NCBI RefSeq assembly: GCF_000317105.1 | Contig: NC_019693.1 | Span: forward strand, 5,581,227-5,645,226 | From: Oscillatoria acuminata PCC 6304 | GTDB lineage: Bacteria > Cyanobacteriota > Cyanobacteriia > Cyanobacteriales > Laspinemataceae | DNA: 64,000 nt | Reading direction: 5' to 3' | Part shown: positions 1 through 8,508 of the stretch, piece by piece | Layout of the letters: every line of letters begins with the position of its first letter | How positions within the stretch are numbered: position 1 is the stretch's first letter | Made by a program: the position numbers and the translations under genes | The notes under the pieces: generated by a model | Database searches by the model: none | What the model saw: only the letters and a program-made list of their open reading frames with translations | Told to the model about the DNA's origin: nothing

Positions 1-66
1 ATCGCCAGGGTTCTATTAGATGCGGCGATCGCCCGTCATTGGGTTAAGCCTTTTTCTAGTTTTTAA
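1..66 (+). CDS. C-terminal end of a gene cut by the window edge (possible)
   Basis: Frame 1 is open from the first base to a TAA at 64-66, giving 21 residues ending in ARHWVKPFSSF. It contains a HIP1 site used as Ala-Ile-Ala, as seen in real genes of this window. There is too little to name a family and it could be chance. Confidence 0.3.
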   Translation: MARVLLDAAIARHWVKPFSSF

Positions 67-560
67 ACAACCTTACCCAAAACATCGGGAAAACCCTCGG
101 AGAATTGTTGTCCTCTTTCTGCTTACTACATTGTATCATCAATGAGTTCAAAACTTCTGGTTTTAATGGCGATCGCCACCCGTTCCTCGGACTGAGGGAA
201 CTCCAAAAAATAAAACCTCCAAAACGTTCGTTCGTAGTGACGAATAAACGGAGTAGCCCCGTTTCTTGTAGGGGCGCAATGCTTGCGCCCCTACACTTCT
301 TTCAGTTGAACGGTTGGATGATTTATATTTTGCAATCCCCTGAGTAAAAAAACTGAGGTTCTGCACTCCATCTCAGTCAGGCAGCAAAAGTGACAGCAGA
401 AACCTGGTTTTGGGGTTATTTACCAAGGGTGGAGAAACCGGGTTTCTTCATCAAATCTCGATAAAGTAGCAAAAGTGCTCGCAGAAACCCGGTTTCTGGG
501 TGGGTTGCTAAGGGTACAATAAAACAGCTTGGCCCACTCTTAATACCCCTTGCCTTCCTT
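67..560. other. Intergenic region with dispersed repeats
   Basis: No convincing gene. It holds copy 1 of a roughly 150-bp dispersed repeat (195-343; copy 2 at 28327-28497), a GGGGCGCAATGCTTGCGCCCC hairpin module near 270-293, and three copies of a palindrome of type AGAAACCGGGTTTCT (398-410, 433-447, 483-497). The promoter of the downstream NTPase gene should lie near its end, but no clear -35/-10 pair was found. Confidence 0.6.
195..343 (+). repeat. Dispersed repeat, copy 1
   Basis: This stretch starts AGGGAACTCCAAAAAATAAA and ends in ATTTATATTTTGCAATCCCC. It is matched almost base for base by 28327-28497, apart from a few substitutions and a longer central palindrome in the second copy. 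The first 30 bases or so are also recognisable at 6423-6452. Function is unknown. Confidence 0.75.
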
Positions 561-2483
561 ATGGTGCTTCAGATTATTAAAGAACATAAGCTACTCTTAG
601 GAGTAACCGCCTTACTCTCCATCGGGTCTGTGGTAGCCGGTGGCGCAACGGCAATCCCCCTGTTAGCGGAGTTTGCTTCACCTCTACTCAATAGCATGGC
701 GGCTACCAAATTACTGGATTTGGCTAAAAAACTGCGGGATAGTTCCCAAGTTTTGACCAATGAAGATTTACCCAAAGCAGCAGGAAGGGCGATCGCCTTG
801 GGAATTCTCCACATCTCCCAAGAAGACAAATATCGCGAGATTGCCCCGGGATTAGAGAGTTTAGCCCGGAAAACGGAAAAATACTGGCTCCAAATTGAGC
901 GCGATCGCCAGAGTCCCGGGGACTATCTCCCCATTCGAGAACCCCAGTTGCGCTATGTTTTCGCCGCTAATGCTGCTGAAACGGCGATCGCCACCCTGGA
1001 TTTAGAGAGTTGGCAAAAGCTGATTACCTGGTTGATGGAACAACACCAACCCCATTTACCCGCAGAGATTGGCGAATACCAAGATGCGATCGATGCCATT
1101 AGTCAACATCTCTATAAACGGTTTTCCCATAACCTGCGGGAAGTCTTGAAACAAGATGCCCGGGAAGGGGGACCGGCGTTTAGTGGGATGGTGTTGGATT
1201 TACTCCGGGATAATCTCGCCCAAACCCACCAACAGGCGCTCAAACAACAAGATATCATCCAGATTTTAACCCACTTAGAGACCGGCATCCGAGACGAACT
1301 GGGCCAACTGCGGGGAAGTTTCCAGCAGTTTTTTGACCTCACCAAACCCCGCTTACCGATTCGTCAAGAATGTGAAACCCTGATTGCTGATAAAATCCAA
1401 GATTTTGTCGGGCGCAAATATGTATTTGCCGCGATTCGGGACTTTTTGCACAAGAACCCCAAAGGCTATTTTATCCTGGAAGCTGACCCGGGAGTGGGGA
1501 AAAGTGCCATTCTCGCCAAATTAGTCGAGTTATCGCAAGGGCACTGTCTCACTCATTTTAATAGTCAAGGCTCAGGGATAATTAAACCGCAACAATTCCT
1601 AGAAAATATTTGCATACAACTGATTGAGGGCTATCACCTGGATTATCCTCAGTTGCCAGAAAAGACGACAGAAGATGGCAATGTGTTAGCCCGATTGTTG
1701 GCGGAAGCGAGTAAAACCTTACTCCCGGGAGAAAAATTAATTGTGGTGGTGGATGCCTTAGATGAGGTGGATGCCTCCAGCCAAACCCCGGGCAGTAATC
1801 TCCTCTATTTACCCGATTCCCTACCGGATCAGGTCTATTTTATCCTCTCCAAACGCCCGAAACAACTGCCCCTGCCCCTGACTGACTATGACATCCCCTT
1901 TGATTTAATGCTGTATCCCGCAGAAAGTGCGCGGGATGCCCGTCACTACGCCGAGAAACGCTGGCAGCAGAGTCCCCAGATTCAGGACTGGGTGACATCG
2001 CGCCACTCCACCCCAGAGCAGTTTTTTACGGAACTGGTGGCGAAAAGTGAAAATAATTTTATGTATTTGCGCTATGTCTTGAATGACATTGACAAAGGAC
2101 TGTATGAGAGTGAAACCCTCGACAGTTTGCCCTTCGGGTTGAAACGGTATTATCAAAAACATTGGCTATTGATGGGGATGAATACCGACCCGTTACCCAT
2201 TGATAAAATTCGCATCATTTATGTTCTCTCAGAATCTCCCGAACCTGTTTCCCGCCCGTTATTAGCGGAGTTGGCGGGCCTCTCAAAATCTCGCGTGCGT
2301 TCAGTTTTGGAAGAATGGGAGCAGTTTTTGCGCTTTCAAACGATTGAGAGAGAAAAGTGCTACAGCGTTTATCATGCGTCGTTCAGCGATTTTCTCAATG
2401 AGCAAGCGGAAGATTCAGGCATTGATTTAGAAGATATTAACCGGCGCATGGGTGACAATCTAGCCGATGGAGCGCCCCTATGA
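561..2483 (+). CDS. Membrane-anchored STAND/NACHT-like P-loop NTPase
   Basis: The 640-residue protein has a hydrophobic N-terminal segment (about residues 11-35), a helical region (about 60-260), then a P-loop ATPase. GRKYVFAAIRDFL lies near 284-296, Walker A ADPGVGKS near 308-315, and Walker B LIVVVDALDEVD at 393-404, the DxxDE form usual in NACHT/STAND proteins. A winged-helix-like region follows. STAND proteins are signalling switches in which a repeat sensor controls an NTPase oligomer, often in defence or programmed death. Here the sensor is a separate gene: the stop overlaps the next start as ATGA at 2480-2483, so the two are surely co-translated. An authentic split and an old frameshift of a fused NACHT-WD40 gene are both possible. 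The effector would be the membrane segment or the N-terminal helical domain (inference). Confidence 0.85.
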   Translation: MVLQIIKEHKLLLGVTALLSIGSVVAGGATAIPLLAEFASPLLNSMAATKLLDLAKKLRDSSQVLTNEDLPKAAGRAIALGILHISQEDKYREIAPGLESLARKTEKYWLQIERDRQSPGDYLPIREPQLRYVFAANAAETAIATLDLESWQKLITWLMEQHQPHLPAEIGEYQDAIDAISQHLYKRFSHNLREVLKQDAREGGPAFSGMVLDLLRDNLAQTHQQALKQQDIIQILTHLETGIRDELGQLRGSFQQFFDLTKPRLPIRQECETLIADKIQDFVGRKYVFAAIRDFLHKNPKGYFILEADPGVGKSAILAKLVELSQGHCLTHFNSQGSGIIKPQQFLENICIQLIEGYHLDYPQLPEKTTEDGNVLARLLAEASKTLLPGEKLIVVVDALDEVDASSQTPGSNLLYLPDSLPDQVYFILSKRPKQLPLPLTDYDIPFDLMLYPAESARDARHYAEKRWQQSPQIQDWVTSRHSTPEQFFTELVAKSENNFMYLRYVLNDIDKGLYESETLDSLPFGLKRYYQKHWLLMGMNTDPLPIDKIRIIYVLSESPEPVSRPLLAELAGLSKSRVRSVLEEWEQFLRFQTIEREKCYSVYHASFSDFLNEQAEDSGIDLEDINRRMGDNLADGAPL

Positions 2484-4690
2484 CGACAAAATTAGGAGAT
2501 TGGATTCAGCAACAGTCCTCTCAAAAACGGCTGTATATACTACGCCACCAAATCCTTCTATGGGCAAAGGGAAAACAGGTGCAGCGGATGAAAGCCTGGT
2601 TAACGGATTGGGGTTTTTTGGAACAGAAGTTAGGCGCAGTGGGAATCACGGCCCTGATTGATGATTATGATTTACTCTTGCCGTTGCTGCCAGCAGAGGA
2701 GCAACCGGGGTTAAAACGGATTCAAGGGGCGCTACAGCTATCCGCTCATGTGCTGGCAGAGGATAATAGCCAGTTAGCGGGGCAGTTGTTGGGGCGGTTG
2801 TTGTCATTTTCTGACCCAGAGATTCTAACCCTCCTGCAACAAGCGAAACAATGGCGAGGAAAACCCTGGTTTCGACCCCTGACGGCGCATCTCACTCCCC
2901 CAGGAGGGCCACTGCTTCGCACCTTCTCCGGGCATAGTAGCTTGGTAAATGCAGTGGCCATCACCCCGGACGGCAAACAAGCGGTTTCCGCATCCGTTGA
3001 TCACACCCTGAAACTGTGGGATTTGGCTACGGGTTCGGAACTTGCCACCCTCACTGGGCATAGTGACGAGGTATATGCAGTGATCATCACCCCGGACGGC
3101 AAACAAGCGGTTTCCGCATCCAGGGATAAAACCCTGAAACTGTGGGATTTGGCTACGGGTTCGGAACTGGCCACCCTCACCGGGCATAGTGACTGGGTAA
3201 ATGCAGTGGCCATCACCCCGGACGGCAAACAAGCGGTTTCCGCATCCGATGATCACACCCTGAAACTGTGGGATTTGGCTACGGGTTCGGAACTGGCCAC
3301 TCTCACTGGGCATAGTAGCGGGGTAAATGCAGTGGCCATCACCCCGGACGGCAAACAAGCGGTTTCCTCATCCAGGGATAAAACCCTGAAACTGTGGGAT
3401 TTGGCTACGGGTTCGGAACTGGCCACTCTCACTGGGCATAGTAGCGGGGTAAATGCAGTGGCCATCACCCCGGACGGCAAACAAGCGGTTTCCTCATCCA
3501 GGGATAAAACCCTGAAACTGTGGGATTTGGCTACAGGGTCGGAACTGGCCACTCTCACTGGGCATAGTAACTCGGTAAATGCAGTGGCCATCACCCCCGA
3601 CGGCAAACAAGCGGTTTCCGCATCCGATGATAAAACCCTGAAACTGTGGGATTTGGCTACGGGGTCGGAACTGGCCACCCTCATAGGGCATAGTAACTCG
3701 GTATATGCAGTGGCCATCACCCCGGACGGCAAACAAGCGGTTTCCGCATCCGATGATAAAACCCTGAAACTGTGGGATTTGGCTACGGGGTCGGAACTGG
3801 CCACCCTCATAGGGCATAGTAGCATGGTAAATGCAGTGGCCATCACCCCCGACGGCAAACAAGCGGTTTCCGCATCCAGGGATAACACCCTGAAACTGTG
3901 GGATTTGGCTACGGGGTCGGAACTGGCCACTCTCATAGGGCATAGTAACTCGGTATGGGCAGTGGCCATCACCCCCGACGGCAAACAAGCGGTTTCCGCA
4001 TCCGATGATAAAACCCTGAAACTGTGGGATTTGGCTACGGGGTCGGAACTGGCCACCCTCATAGGGCATAGTAACTCGGTATGGGCAGTGGCCATCACCC
4101 CCGACGGCAAACAAGCGGTTTCCGCATCCGATGATAAAACCCTGAAACTGTGGGATTTGGCTACGGGGTCGGAACTGGCCACCCTCATAGGGCATAGTAA
4201 CTCGGTACTTGCAGTGGCCATCACCCCGGACGGCAAACAAGCGGTTTCTGCATCTATGGATAACACCCTGAAACTGTGGGATTTGGCTACGGAGTCGGAA
4301 CTGGCCACCCTCATAGGGCATAGTCGCGGGGTATATGCAGTGGCCATCACCCCGGACGGCAAACAAACGGTTTCCGCATCCGATGATAAAACCCTGAAAC
4401 TGTGGGATTTGGCTACGGGGTCGGAACTGGCCACCCTCACTGGGCATAGTAACTCGGTAAATGCAGTGGCCATCACCCCGGACGGCAAACAAGCGGTTTC
4501 CCCATCCTGGGATAACACCCTGAAACTGTGGGATTTGGCTACGGCAGAAGTGTTAGCCACGTTTACCGGAGATGGTAGGATGCATTCCTGTGGCATGGCG
4601 TCGGATGGGGTGACGGTGGTAGCAGGAGATAGTTCGGGGCGGGTGTATTTTCTGCGGGTGGAGGGGCTGGAGTCAGAGGCACAGTGTTAG
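2480..4690 (+). CDS. WD40 protein with 13 near-identical repeats plus one decayed repeat
   Basis: The 736-residue protein has about 145 helical N-terminal residues, then 13 tandem 42-residue WD40 units (DNA period 126 bp, 2915-4552), then one degenerate unit ending in VYFLRVEG. Fourteen blades would make two seven-bladed propellers (inference). Each unit carries GHS, the AVAITPDGKQ strand, and LKLWDL as the WD motif. Units differ almost only at the two residues after GHS, the residue after the next Val, and two residues around the conserved Asp before TLKLWD. It overlaps the upstream NTPase gene by 4 bp and is probably its sensor. The near identity at DNA level implies recent amplification or gene conversion, so the blade number may vary between strains or be misassembled. 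Confidence 0.9.
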   Translation: MTTKLGDWIQQQSSQKRLYILRHQILLWAKGKQVQRMKAWLTDWGFLEQKLGAVGITALIDDYDLLLPLLPAEEQPGLKRIQGALQLSAHVLAEDNSQLAGQLLGRLLSFSDPEILTLLQQAKQWRGKPWFRPLTAHLTPPGGPLLRTFSGHSSLVNAVAITPDGKQAVSASVDHTLKLWDLATGSELATLTGHSDEVYAVIITPDGKQAVSASRDKTLKLWDLATGSELATLTGHSDWVNAVAITPDGKQAVSASDDHTLKLWDLATGSELATLTGHSSGVNAVAITPDGKQAVSSSRDKTLKLWDLATGSELATLTGHSSGVNAVAITPDGKQAVSSSRDKTLKLWDLATGSELATLTGHSNSVNAVAITPDGKQAVSASDDKTLKLWDLATGSELATLIGHSNSVYAVAITPDGKQAVSASDDKTLKLWDLATGSELATLIGHSSMVNAVAITPDGKQAVSASRDNTLKLWDLATGSELATLIGHSNSVWAVAITPDGKQAVSASDDKTLKLWDLATGSELATLIGHSNSVWAVAITPDGKQAVSASDDKTLKLWDLATGSELATLIGHSNSVLAVAITPDGKQAVSASMDNTLKLWDLATESELATLIGHSRGVYAVAITPDGKQTVSASDDKTLKLWDLATGSELATLTGHSNSVNAVAITPDGKQAVSPSWDNTLKLWDLATAEVLATFTGDGRMHSCGMASDGVTVVAGDSSGRVYFLRVEGLESEAQC
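2915..4552 (+). repeat. 13 tandem copies of a 126-bp WD40 unit
   Basis: Thirteen in-frame 126-bp units cover 2915-4552. Long blocks such as GGCAAACAAGCGGTTTC recur unchanged in nearly every unit. Differences cluster in short windows encoding variable surface residues. Confidence 0.95.
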
Positions 4691-5260
4691 GCTGTGTTCA
4701 TCTGTACGCAAGTCTCACTTGTCCTCAACTGTTCCCCAGCTCTGGGTCAGGTTTTCCTGAGACTCTCACTCCGTCAATGGTTCGAGGGATGGCTAGAATG
4801 GGGTTGCAACACCCACCCGGCGGGGGATAAATCGATTGGCGGCCTGTAGCGGCGCTTCTATGAGCGCCGCTACGTCGGTTGAAACCGACTGAAAACACCA
4901 CTGTATCAGGCTTGCAGTTGTCTTTAGACGACTTGATTCTATGAGGCCGCCAATCGTTTGAACCCTAGCCCTGTCAAGGTAGTAAATTGAATAACGAAAA
5001 ATCGTGATTTCTTAGGGGCGCAATGCTTGCGCCCTCAATTGATTACCAATTGAATGACGAAAAATCGTGATTTCGTAGGGGCGCAATGCTTGCGCCCTCA
5101 ATTGGTAATCAATTGAATGACGAAAAATCGTGATGGAACGTAGGGGCGATTCGCGAATCGCCCCTACATGGGCGCAAGCATTGCGCCCCTACAAATACAC
5201 TTTGACAGGGCTAGGGTTTGAACCCCCGCCGGTTGTGGCAACGGATGCAAAATCTCAGTT
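4691..5260. other. Intergenic region with hairpins and a MITE-like element
   Basis: This is the convergent space between the WD40 gene and yccF. It contains two hairpins: GTAGCGGCGC paired with GCGCCGCTAC (4846-4873), and GTCGGTT paired with AACCGAC (4874-4889). These belong to a family also present at 47262-47320 and 48467-48530. MITE-like element A (4966-5213) follows. No protein gene is supported. Confidence 0.7.
4966..5213 (+). mobile_element. MITE-like element A
   Basis: The left end reads TAGCCCTGTCAAGG. The right end (5199-5213) reads as its inverted copy, CACTTTGACAGGGCTA, with few mismatches. The interior is tandem modules of about 65 bp, each with a palindrome of type GGGGCGCAATGCTTGCGCCC. 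The direct repeat GTTTGAACCC flanks it (4956-4965 and 5216-5225), consistent with a target duplication of 10 or more bp. No transposase gene is inside, so it would depend on an enzyme encoded elsewhere. Confidence 0.75.
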
Positions 5261-5638
5261 TTATCGCACTTTTCTCAAGTCTCGGCCAAAGGGAAAGAGC
5301 GCGATCGCCACTAATTTGATGTGCTGTTCGGCAAAGGGTAGTCCGATGAGGCTCACGAAGAATAAGGCAGCGAGGACTAAGTGCGCGATCGCAATCTCCC
5401 ACCCAAATAGGAAAATCCAAATCACGTTTAACACAATCTTTAGGGTACTGTTGGGATTGTCATCCTCGACAATTTCCCTTCCAAATGGTGTCATACTGGC
5501 GATTCCCAGTTTAATGGTTTCCACTCCGAAGGGGATTCCGACAATTGTGAGACACATCCCAATTCCTCCGATGATGTAACCCAGTCCGGTGATAAATCCT
5601 CCGAAAATTAGCCAGATGATGTTTCCAATTAAGATCAT
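5261..5638 (-). CDS. yccF: YccF-family inner membrane protein
   Basis: This 125-residue hydrophobic protein contains two copies of the YccF (DUF307) pattern: a first half starting NIIWLIFGG and ending in TPFGRE, and a second starting VLNVIWIFLFG and ending in FPFGRD. Each half has a membrane hairpin followed by a G-IPF or GLPFAEQHIKL amphipathic helix. The family is widespread in bacteria and cyanobacteria; its function is unknown, and it sits in the cytoplasmic membrane. The ATG at 5638 is the only good start. The gene is monocistronic and convergent with the WD40 gene. E. coli YccF is slightly longer. Confidence 0.88.
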   Translation of the reverse strand: MILIGNIIWLIFGGFITGLGYIIGGIGMCLTIVGIPFGVETIKLGIASMTPFGREIVEDDNPNSTLKIVLNVIWIFLFGWEIAIAHLVLAALFFVSLIGLPFAEQHIKLVAIALFPFGRDLRKVR

Positions 5639-5978
5639 GATTTTTTTTCCTGTTTTGGTTTGGGTATGATGGGGGTTATTTGACTGATTTCAGGGATTTT
5701 TAACCACTGATTTCACGGATTTTCACTGAGGGGGATGATGGGTTTTTGTTTTGTTACAAAAATTTACAGGGTTTTTCTAAAAAAAGGGCGGATAGGGCTA
5801 GACAAGGGGGATTGACTTTGTTAAAATTCTTTTTATAATGGGAGGCTTTGCCAAAATATTATTAGAGTCAACATCCCATTATGAATATAATAAAACACAA
5901 AGTCAAGAAGTGCAACCCCCCGCGCCTACTTTTTTTGGCCGCGCCGGTTGGGTTGATAGTAATTAATCAAGGAGAGTT
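5639..5978. other. Intergenic region with inverted repeat and promoter
   Basis: The divergent space between yccF and the exported-protein gene. It contains a long imperfect inverted repeat (5812-5842 against 5874-5906) and a good sigma-70-type promoter in its left arm. Upstream at 5700-5750 is AT-rich sequence with two loose copies of a TGATTTCA/GGATTTT motif. No gene was seen. Confidence 0.6.
5812..5839 (+). promoter_or_regulatory. Predicted promoter of the 5979 gene
   Basis: TTGACT (5812-5817), a 16-base spacer and TATAAT (5834-5839) make a near-consensus housekeeping promoter. It would give a 5' leader of about 130 bases that includes the loop and right arm of an inverted repeat ending at 5906. 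Confidence 0.55.
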
Positions 5979-6425
5979 ATGAATAAACCCGCGATCGCCC
6001 TCTTGGGAATTGGAATGATTGCAGTCATTGGAATTGCCGTGGTTCTTGTCAACCCAGAAGACTCGAACTCTGTGACGGCAGGACAAGGCAGTGAGATTGT
6101 GCAGACGGAGGGGACTCAAGACCAGTCAGGGGCGATCGCGGAGTTACCGGAAGCGATTCGCGAGAACGTCTTAGATGCGGTTGCCGAACAAACCGGGGAA
6201 GGGCGATCGCAATTTGAGATTGTAGCAGCGCAACGGCGCAGTTGGCCCGATGGTTGTTTGGGATTGACGGAACCGGGCAGTTTTTGCACCCAAATTGTCG
6301 TCTCTGGGTGGGAAGTCACCGCCAGCGATGGCGAAGAAACTTGGGTGTATCGCACGGATAGGAATGGGTCCCAGGTGATGCTGGATACGGCAGCCAGTAG
6401 CGCCTACGAGTTGAGAGAACCCTAG
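5979..6425 (+). CDS. Exported protein with WPDGCLGL motif
   Basis: A 148-residue protein with an N-terminal hydrophobic segment (about residues 5-25) that serves as an uncleaved anchor or signal peptide. A soluble domain follows with RRSWPDGCLGL, then CTQIVVSGWEV and ETWVYRTDRNG. The WPDGCLGL block with a second Cys some eight residues later is a pattern recurrent in small secreted cyanobacterial proteins; the paired Cys may form a disulfide (inference). The start has an excellent ribosome site, AAGGAGAG, six bases before ATG. It has its own promoter upstream and repeats downstream. Function is unknown; it probably acts in the periplasm. Confidence 0.8.
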   Translation: MNKPAIALLGIGMIAVIGIAVVLVNPEDSNSVTAGQGSEIVQTEGTQDQSGAIAELPEAIRENVLDAVAEQTGEGRSQFEIVAAQRRSWPDGCLGLTEPGSFCTQIVVSGWEVTASDGEETWVYRTDRNGSQVMLDTAASSAYELREP

Positions 6426-6917
6426 GGAACTCCCACAAATAAAACCGCCAAAAACCCCACCAAAAACCCCACAGGCTAAAGCCTGGGGCTACACGGACGA
6501 AGCCCGCCTGCGCGGGCTAAGAGTGTTTTGTTAGGTGCGATCGCATCGGATATGGATGATTTATTTGTTGGAATACCCCTAACGGATTTTGAGAAGACTA
6601 GGCCCAGGATGGGCAAAAATCCGACAACTTATGCTACTGTATCTCGGACAAGGAATGCGGTCCATCGTATTTTAGAGCAAAGAGTTGGGAATCCTCCCAA
6701 ATCCGGTTGTCAAAACTCGGTTTTTTCTCTTAGCCTGCGAAGGCAGGCTTCGTCCGTATAGCCCCAGGCTTCAGCCTGCGGGTTGATAAAAACCGATTTC
6801 GGTTTGAGCCTGCGAAGGCAGGCTTCGTCCGTATAGCCCCAGGCTTCAGCCTGCGGGTTTTGACAAACCGATGATTACTCTAACGGCTAAAATCACCAAG
6901 GTTAAAAGGGGTCAACA
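6426..6917. other. Intergenic region with repeats upstream of ddl
   Basis: No gene is supported; an open frame at 6528-6761 is mostly repeat sequence. It holds two identical 53-bp direct repeats (6732-6784 and 6807-6859), an inverted relative at 6470-6523, and a partial copy of the 195-343 repeat at 6423-6452. The ddl promoter must lie in or after these repeats. Confidence 0.6.
6732..6859. repeat. Two identical 53-bp repeats
   Basis: 6732-6784 and 6807-6859 are identical. Each contains AGCCTGCGAAGGCAGGCT, a hairpin, then CGTCCGTATAGCCCCAGGCT. The related sequence at 6470-6523 is in inverted orientation. They resemble cyanobacterial REP-type repeats; function is unknown. Confidence 0.85.
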
Positions 6918-7994
6918 ATGGCTAAGTTGCGGGTCGGATTATTATTTGGCGGTCGTTCCGGAGAACATGAGGTCTCTATCATTTCGGCAAGGGCGATCGC
7001 CAAGGCATTGGCAGGGGAATCGAATGCTGAGAAATACGAAACTCTGCCTTTTTATATTGACAAAGACGGGTTATGGCACTCCCCAGCAGTGGCGCAACAG
7101 GTGTTAGATGCGGGAGTTCCCCGGAATGAGGGGGGAGAGACGGGCGATCGGGCCAAATTGTGGCAATTTCCAGCAGAAGCGGGGACTGTCGAGGTGTGGT
7201 TTCCGATTCTGCATGGTCCCAATGGGGAAGATGGGACAATTCAAGGTTTGCTGACATTAATGCAGGTCCCCTTTGTTGGGACTGGGGTGATGGGGTCCGC
7301 CGTGGGGATGGACAAATTGGCGATGAAAACCGCCTTTAGTCGGGCGGATTTGCCCCAGGTGAAGTATATGGCGGTGACGCGATCGCAGGTTTGGTCCAAT
7401 CCTTGTGTATTCCCGAAACTCTGTGATGAAATTGAGCAAAATTTGGGTTATCCCTGCTTTGTGAAACCGGCGAATTTAGGTTCGTCTGTGGGGATTTCCA
7501 AGGTGCGATCGCGCAGTGAATTAGAGGCCGCTTTGGATAGTGCCGCCAGTTACGATCGCCGTCTGATTGTAGAGGCGGGAGTCGTAGCGCGGGAAGTGGA
7601 ATGTGCCGTGTTAGGGAATGATAATGCCAAGGCTTCTGTGGTTGGAGAAATTACTTATGAAAGTGATTTTTACGACTATGAAACCAAATACACCGATGGC
7701 AAAGCTTCCTTGTTTATTCCATCCGAATTACCCGAGGCAGTCGCTGCTCAAATTCAGGAAATGGCAATTCGAGCCTTTGAAGCCGTTGATGGGGCTGGGT
7801 TGAGTCGCGTAGACTTTTTCTATGTGGAAGCAACCGGCGAGATTTTTATTAATGAAATTAATACTTTACCCGGTTTTACAGCGTTGAGTATGTACCCGCA
7901 ACTCTGGGCCAAAACCGGGGTTTCTTTTACGGAATTAGTAGACCGCTTGATTGAGTTGGCGATCGCGCGGCATACTGATAAAAGTAAGGAATAA
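6918..7994 (+). CDS. ddl: D-alanine--D-alanine ligase
   Basis: This ATP-grasp enzyme joins two D-alanines for the peptidoglycan pentapeptide in the cytoplasm. At 358 residues it has the usual length. Visible signatures are [17 protein letters not shown] at the N-terminus, [18 protein letters not shown], the ATP-grasp block [18 protein letters not shown], and the C-terminal metal-binding block [18 protein letters not shown]. The ATG at 6918 has AAAGGGG upstream. It stands alone between repeats and a small membrane-protein gene, which may be co-transcribed 72 bp downstream. Codon use and HIP1 content match the neighbours. Confidence 0.97.
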   Translation: MAKLRVGLLFGGRSGEHEVSIISARAIAKALAGESNAEKYETLPFYIDKDGLWHSPAVAQQVLDAGVPRNEGGETGDRAKLWQFPAEAGTVEVWFPILHGPNGEDGTIQGLLTLMQVPFVGTGVMGSAVGMDKLAMKTAFSRADLPQVKYMAVTRSQVWSNPCVFPKLCDEIEQNLGYPCFVKPANLGSSVGISKVRSRSELEAALDSAASYDRRLIVEAGVVAREVECAVLGNDNAKASVVGEITYESDFYDYETKYTDGKASLFIPSELPEAVAAQIQEMAIRAFEAVDGAGLSRVDFFYVEATGEIFINEINTLPGFTALSMYPQLWAKTGVSFTELVDRLIELAIARHTDKSKE

Positions 7995-8066
7995 GGTCAG
8001 CCAATTAAAGGGAATGGGCGACAACTAGAACTCACTCAGGTTGGTGATTGATTCGAGGAGCAATGT

Positions 8067-8465
8067 ATGAGTTCGAGACTTTTAAAACCGTTTACCGTAT
8101 CGGATCGGCGACAGATCAATCGGTTACGCGCTTTTATGCCAAACCGGGATAGTCAGTTGGCGCGATTGCGAGAGTTAAGCGGGAGTCAGGATGCTCATCT
8201 GGATTATTTGAGGCGGTTGAGGGAACAAGGGAGTCGCCCTCGGTTGCCGGAGGGGGCGGGGGGTCATCCGCGTCGGGTAAGGGCGGGGAGGAAACGAACC
8301 GCTTCTGGGTCTCTGGTGGGATTTTTGCAGCGGCAGCCTTGGGTCTTGGGGCTTTTGGCCTGGGTGCTGTTGATGGGAATGGCTTGGAGTTCTTGGAATG
8401 TGTTGGTGAGTCCGGGGTTTACGGAGGTTCCAGAAGCACCTGTGTCCACACCAGACGAGGGATAA
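8067..8465 (+). CDS. Small basic single-pass membrane protein
   Basis: A 132-residue protein of unknown function. The first 80 residues are strongly basic and probably cytoplasmic. Then comes one membrane helix (about residues 90-112, WVLGLLAWVLLMGMAW region) and a short acidic tail ending PVSTPDEG. The start has a good ribosome site, GAGGAGC, four bases before ATG. It lies 72 bp after ddl in the same direction and is followed by a strong bidirectional terminator, so ddl and this gene may form one transcript. No family was recognised. Confidence 0.7.
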   Translation: MSSRLLKPFTVSDRRQINRLRAFMPNRDSQLARLRELSGSQDAHLDYLRRLREQGSRPRLPEGAGGHPRRVRAGRKRTASGSLVGFLQRQPWVLGLLAWVLLMGMAWSSWNVLVSPGFTEVPEAPVSTPDEG

Positions 8466-8508
8466 ATTTTCCGGCTGGAGGGCGCTTCCCGAAGCGCCCC
8501 TTCAGGTT

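Noticed and set aside
105-366. Short open frames on both strands in the first 400 bases
   Set aside because: They translate the dispersed repeat and its palindrome; no start signals.
2825-4596. Long minus-strand frames opposite the WD40 gene
   Set aside because: They are periodic shadows of the 126-bp repeats and contain no independent domain or ribosome site.
5130-5579. 149-codon plus-strand frame opposite yccF
   Set aside because: It begins in MITE A and runs antisense through the clearly recognisable yccF gene.
6528-6761. 77-codon frame upstream of ddl
   Set aside because: Mostly repeat sequence, no ribosome site, no family resemblance.
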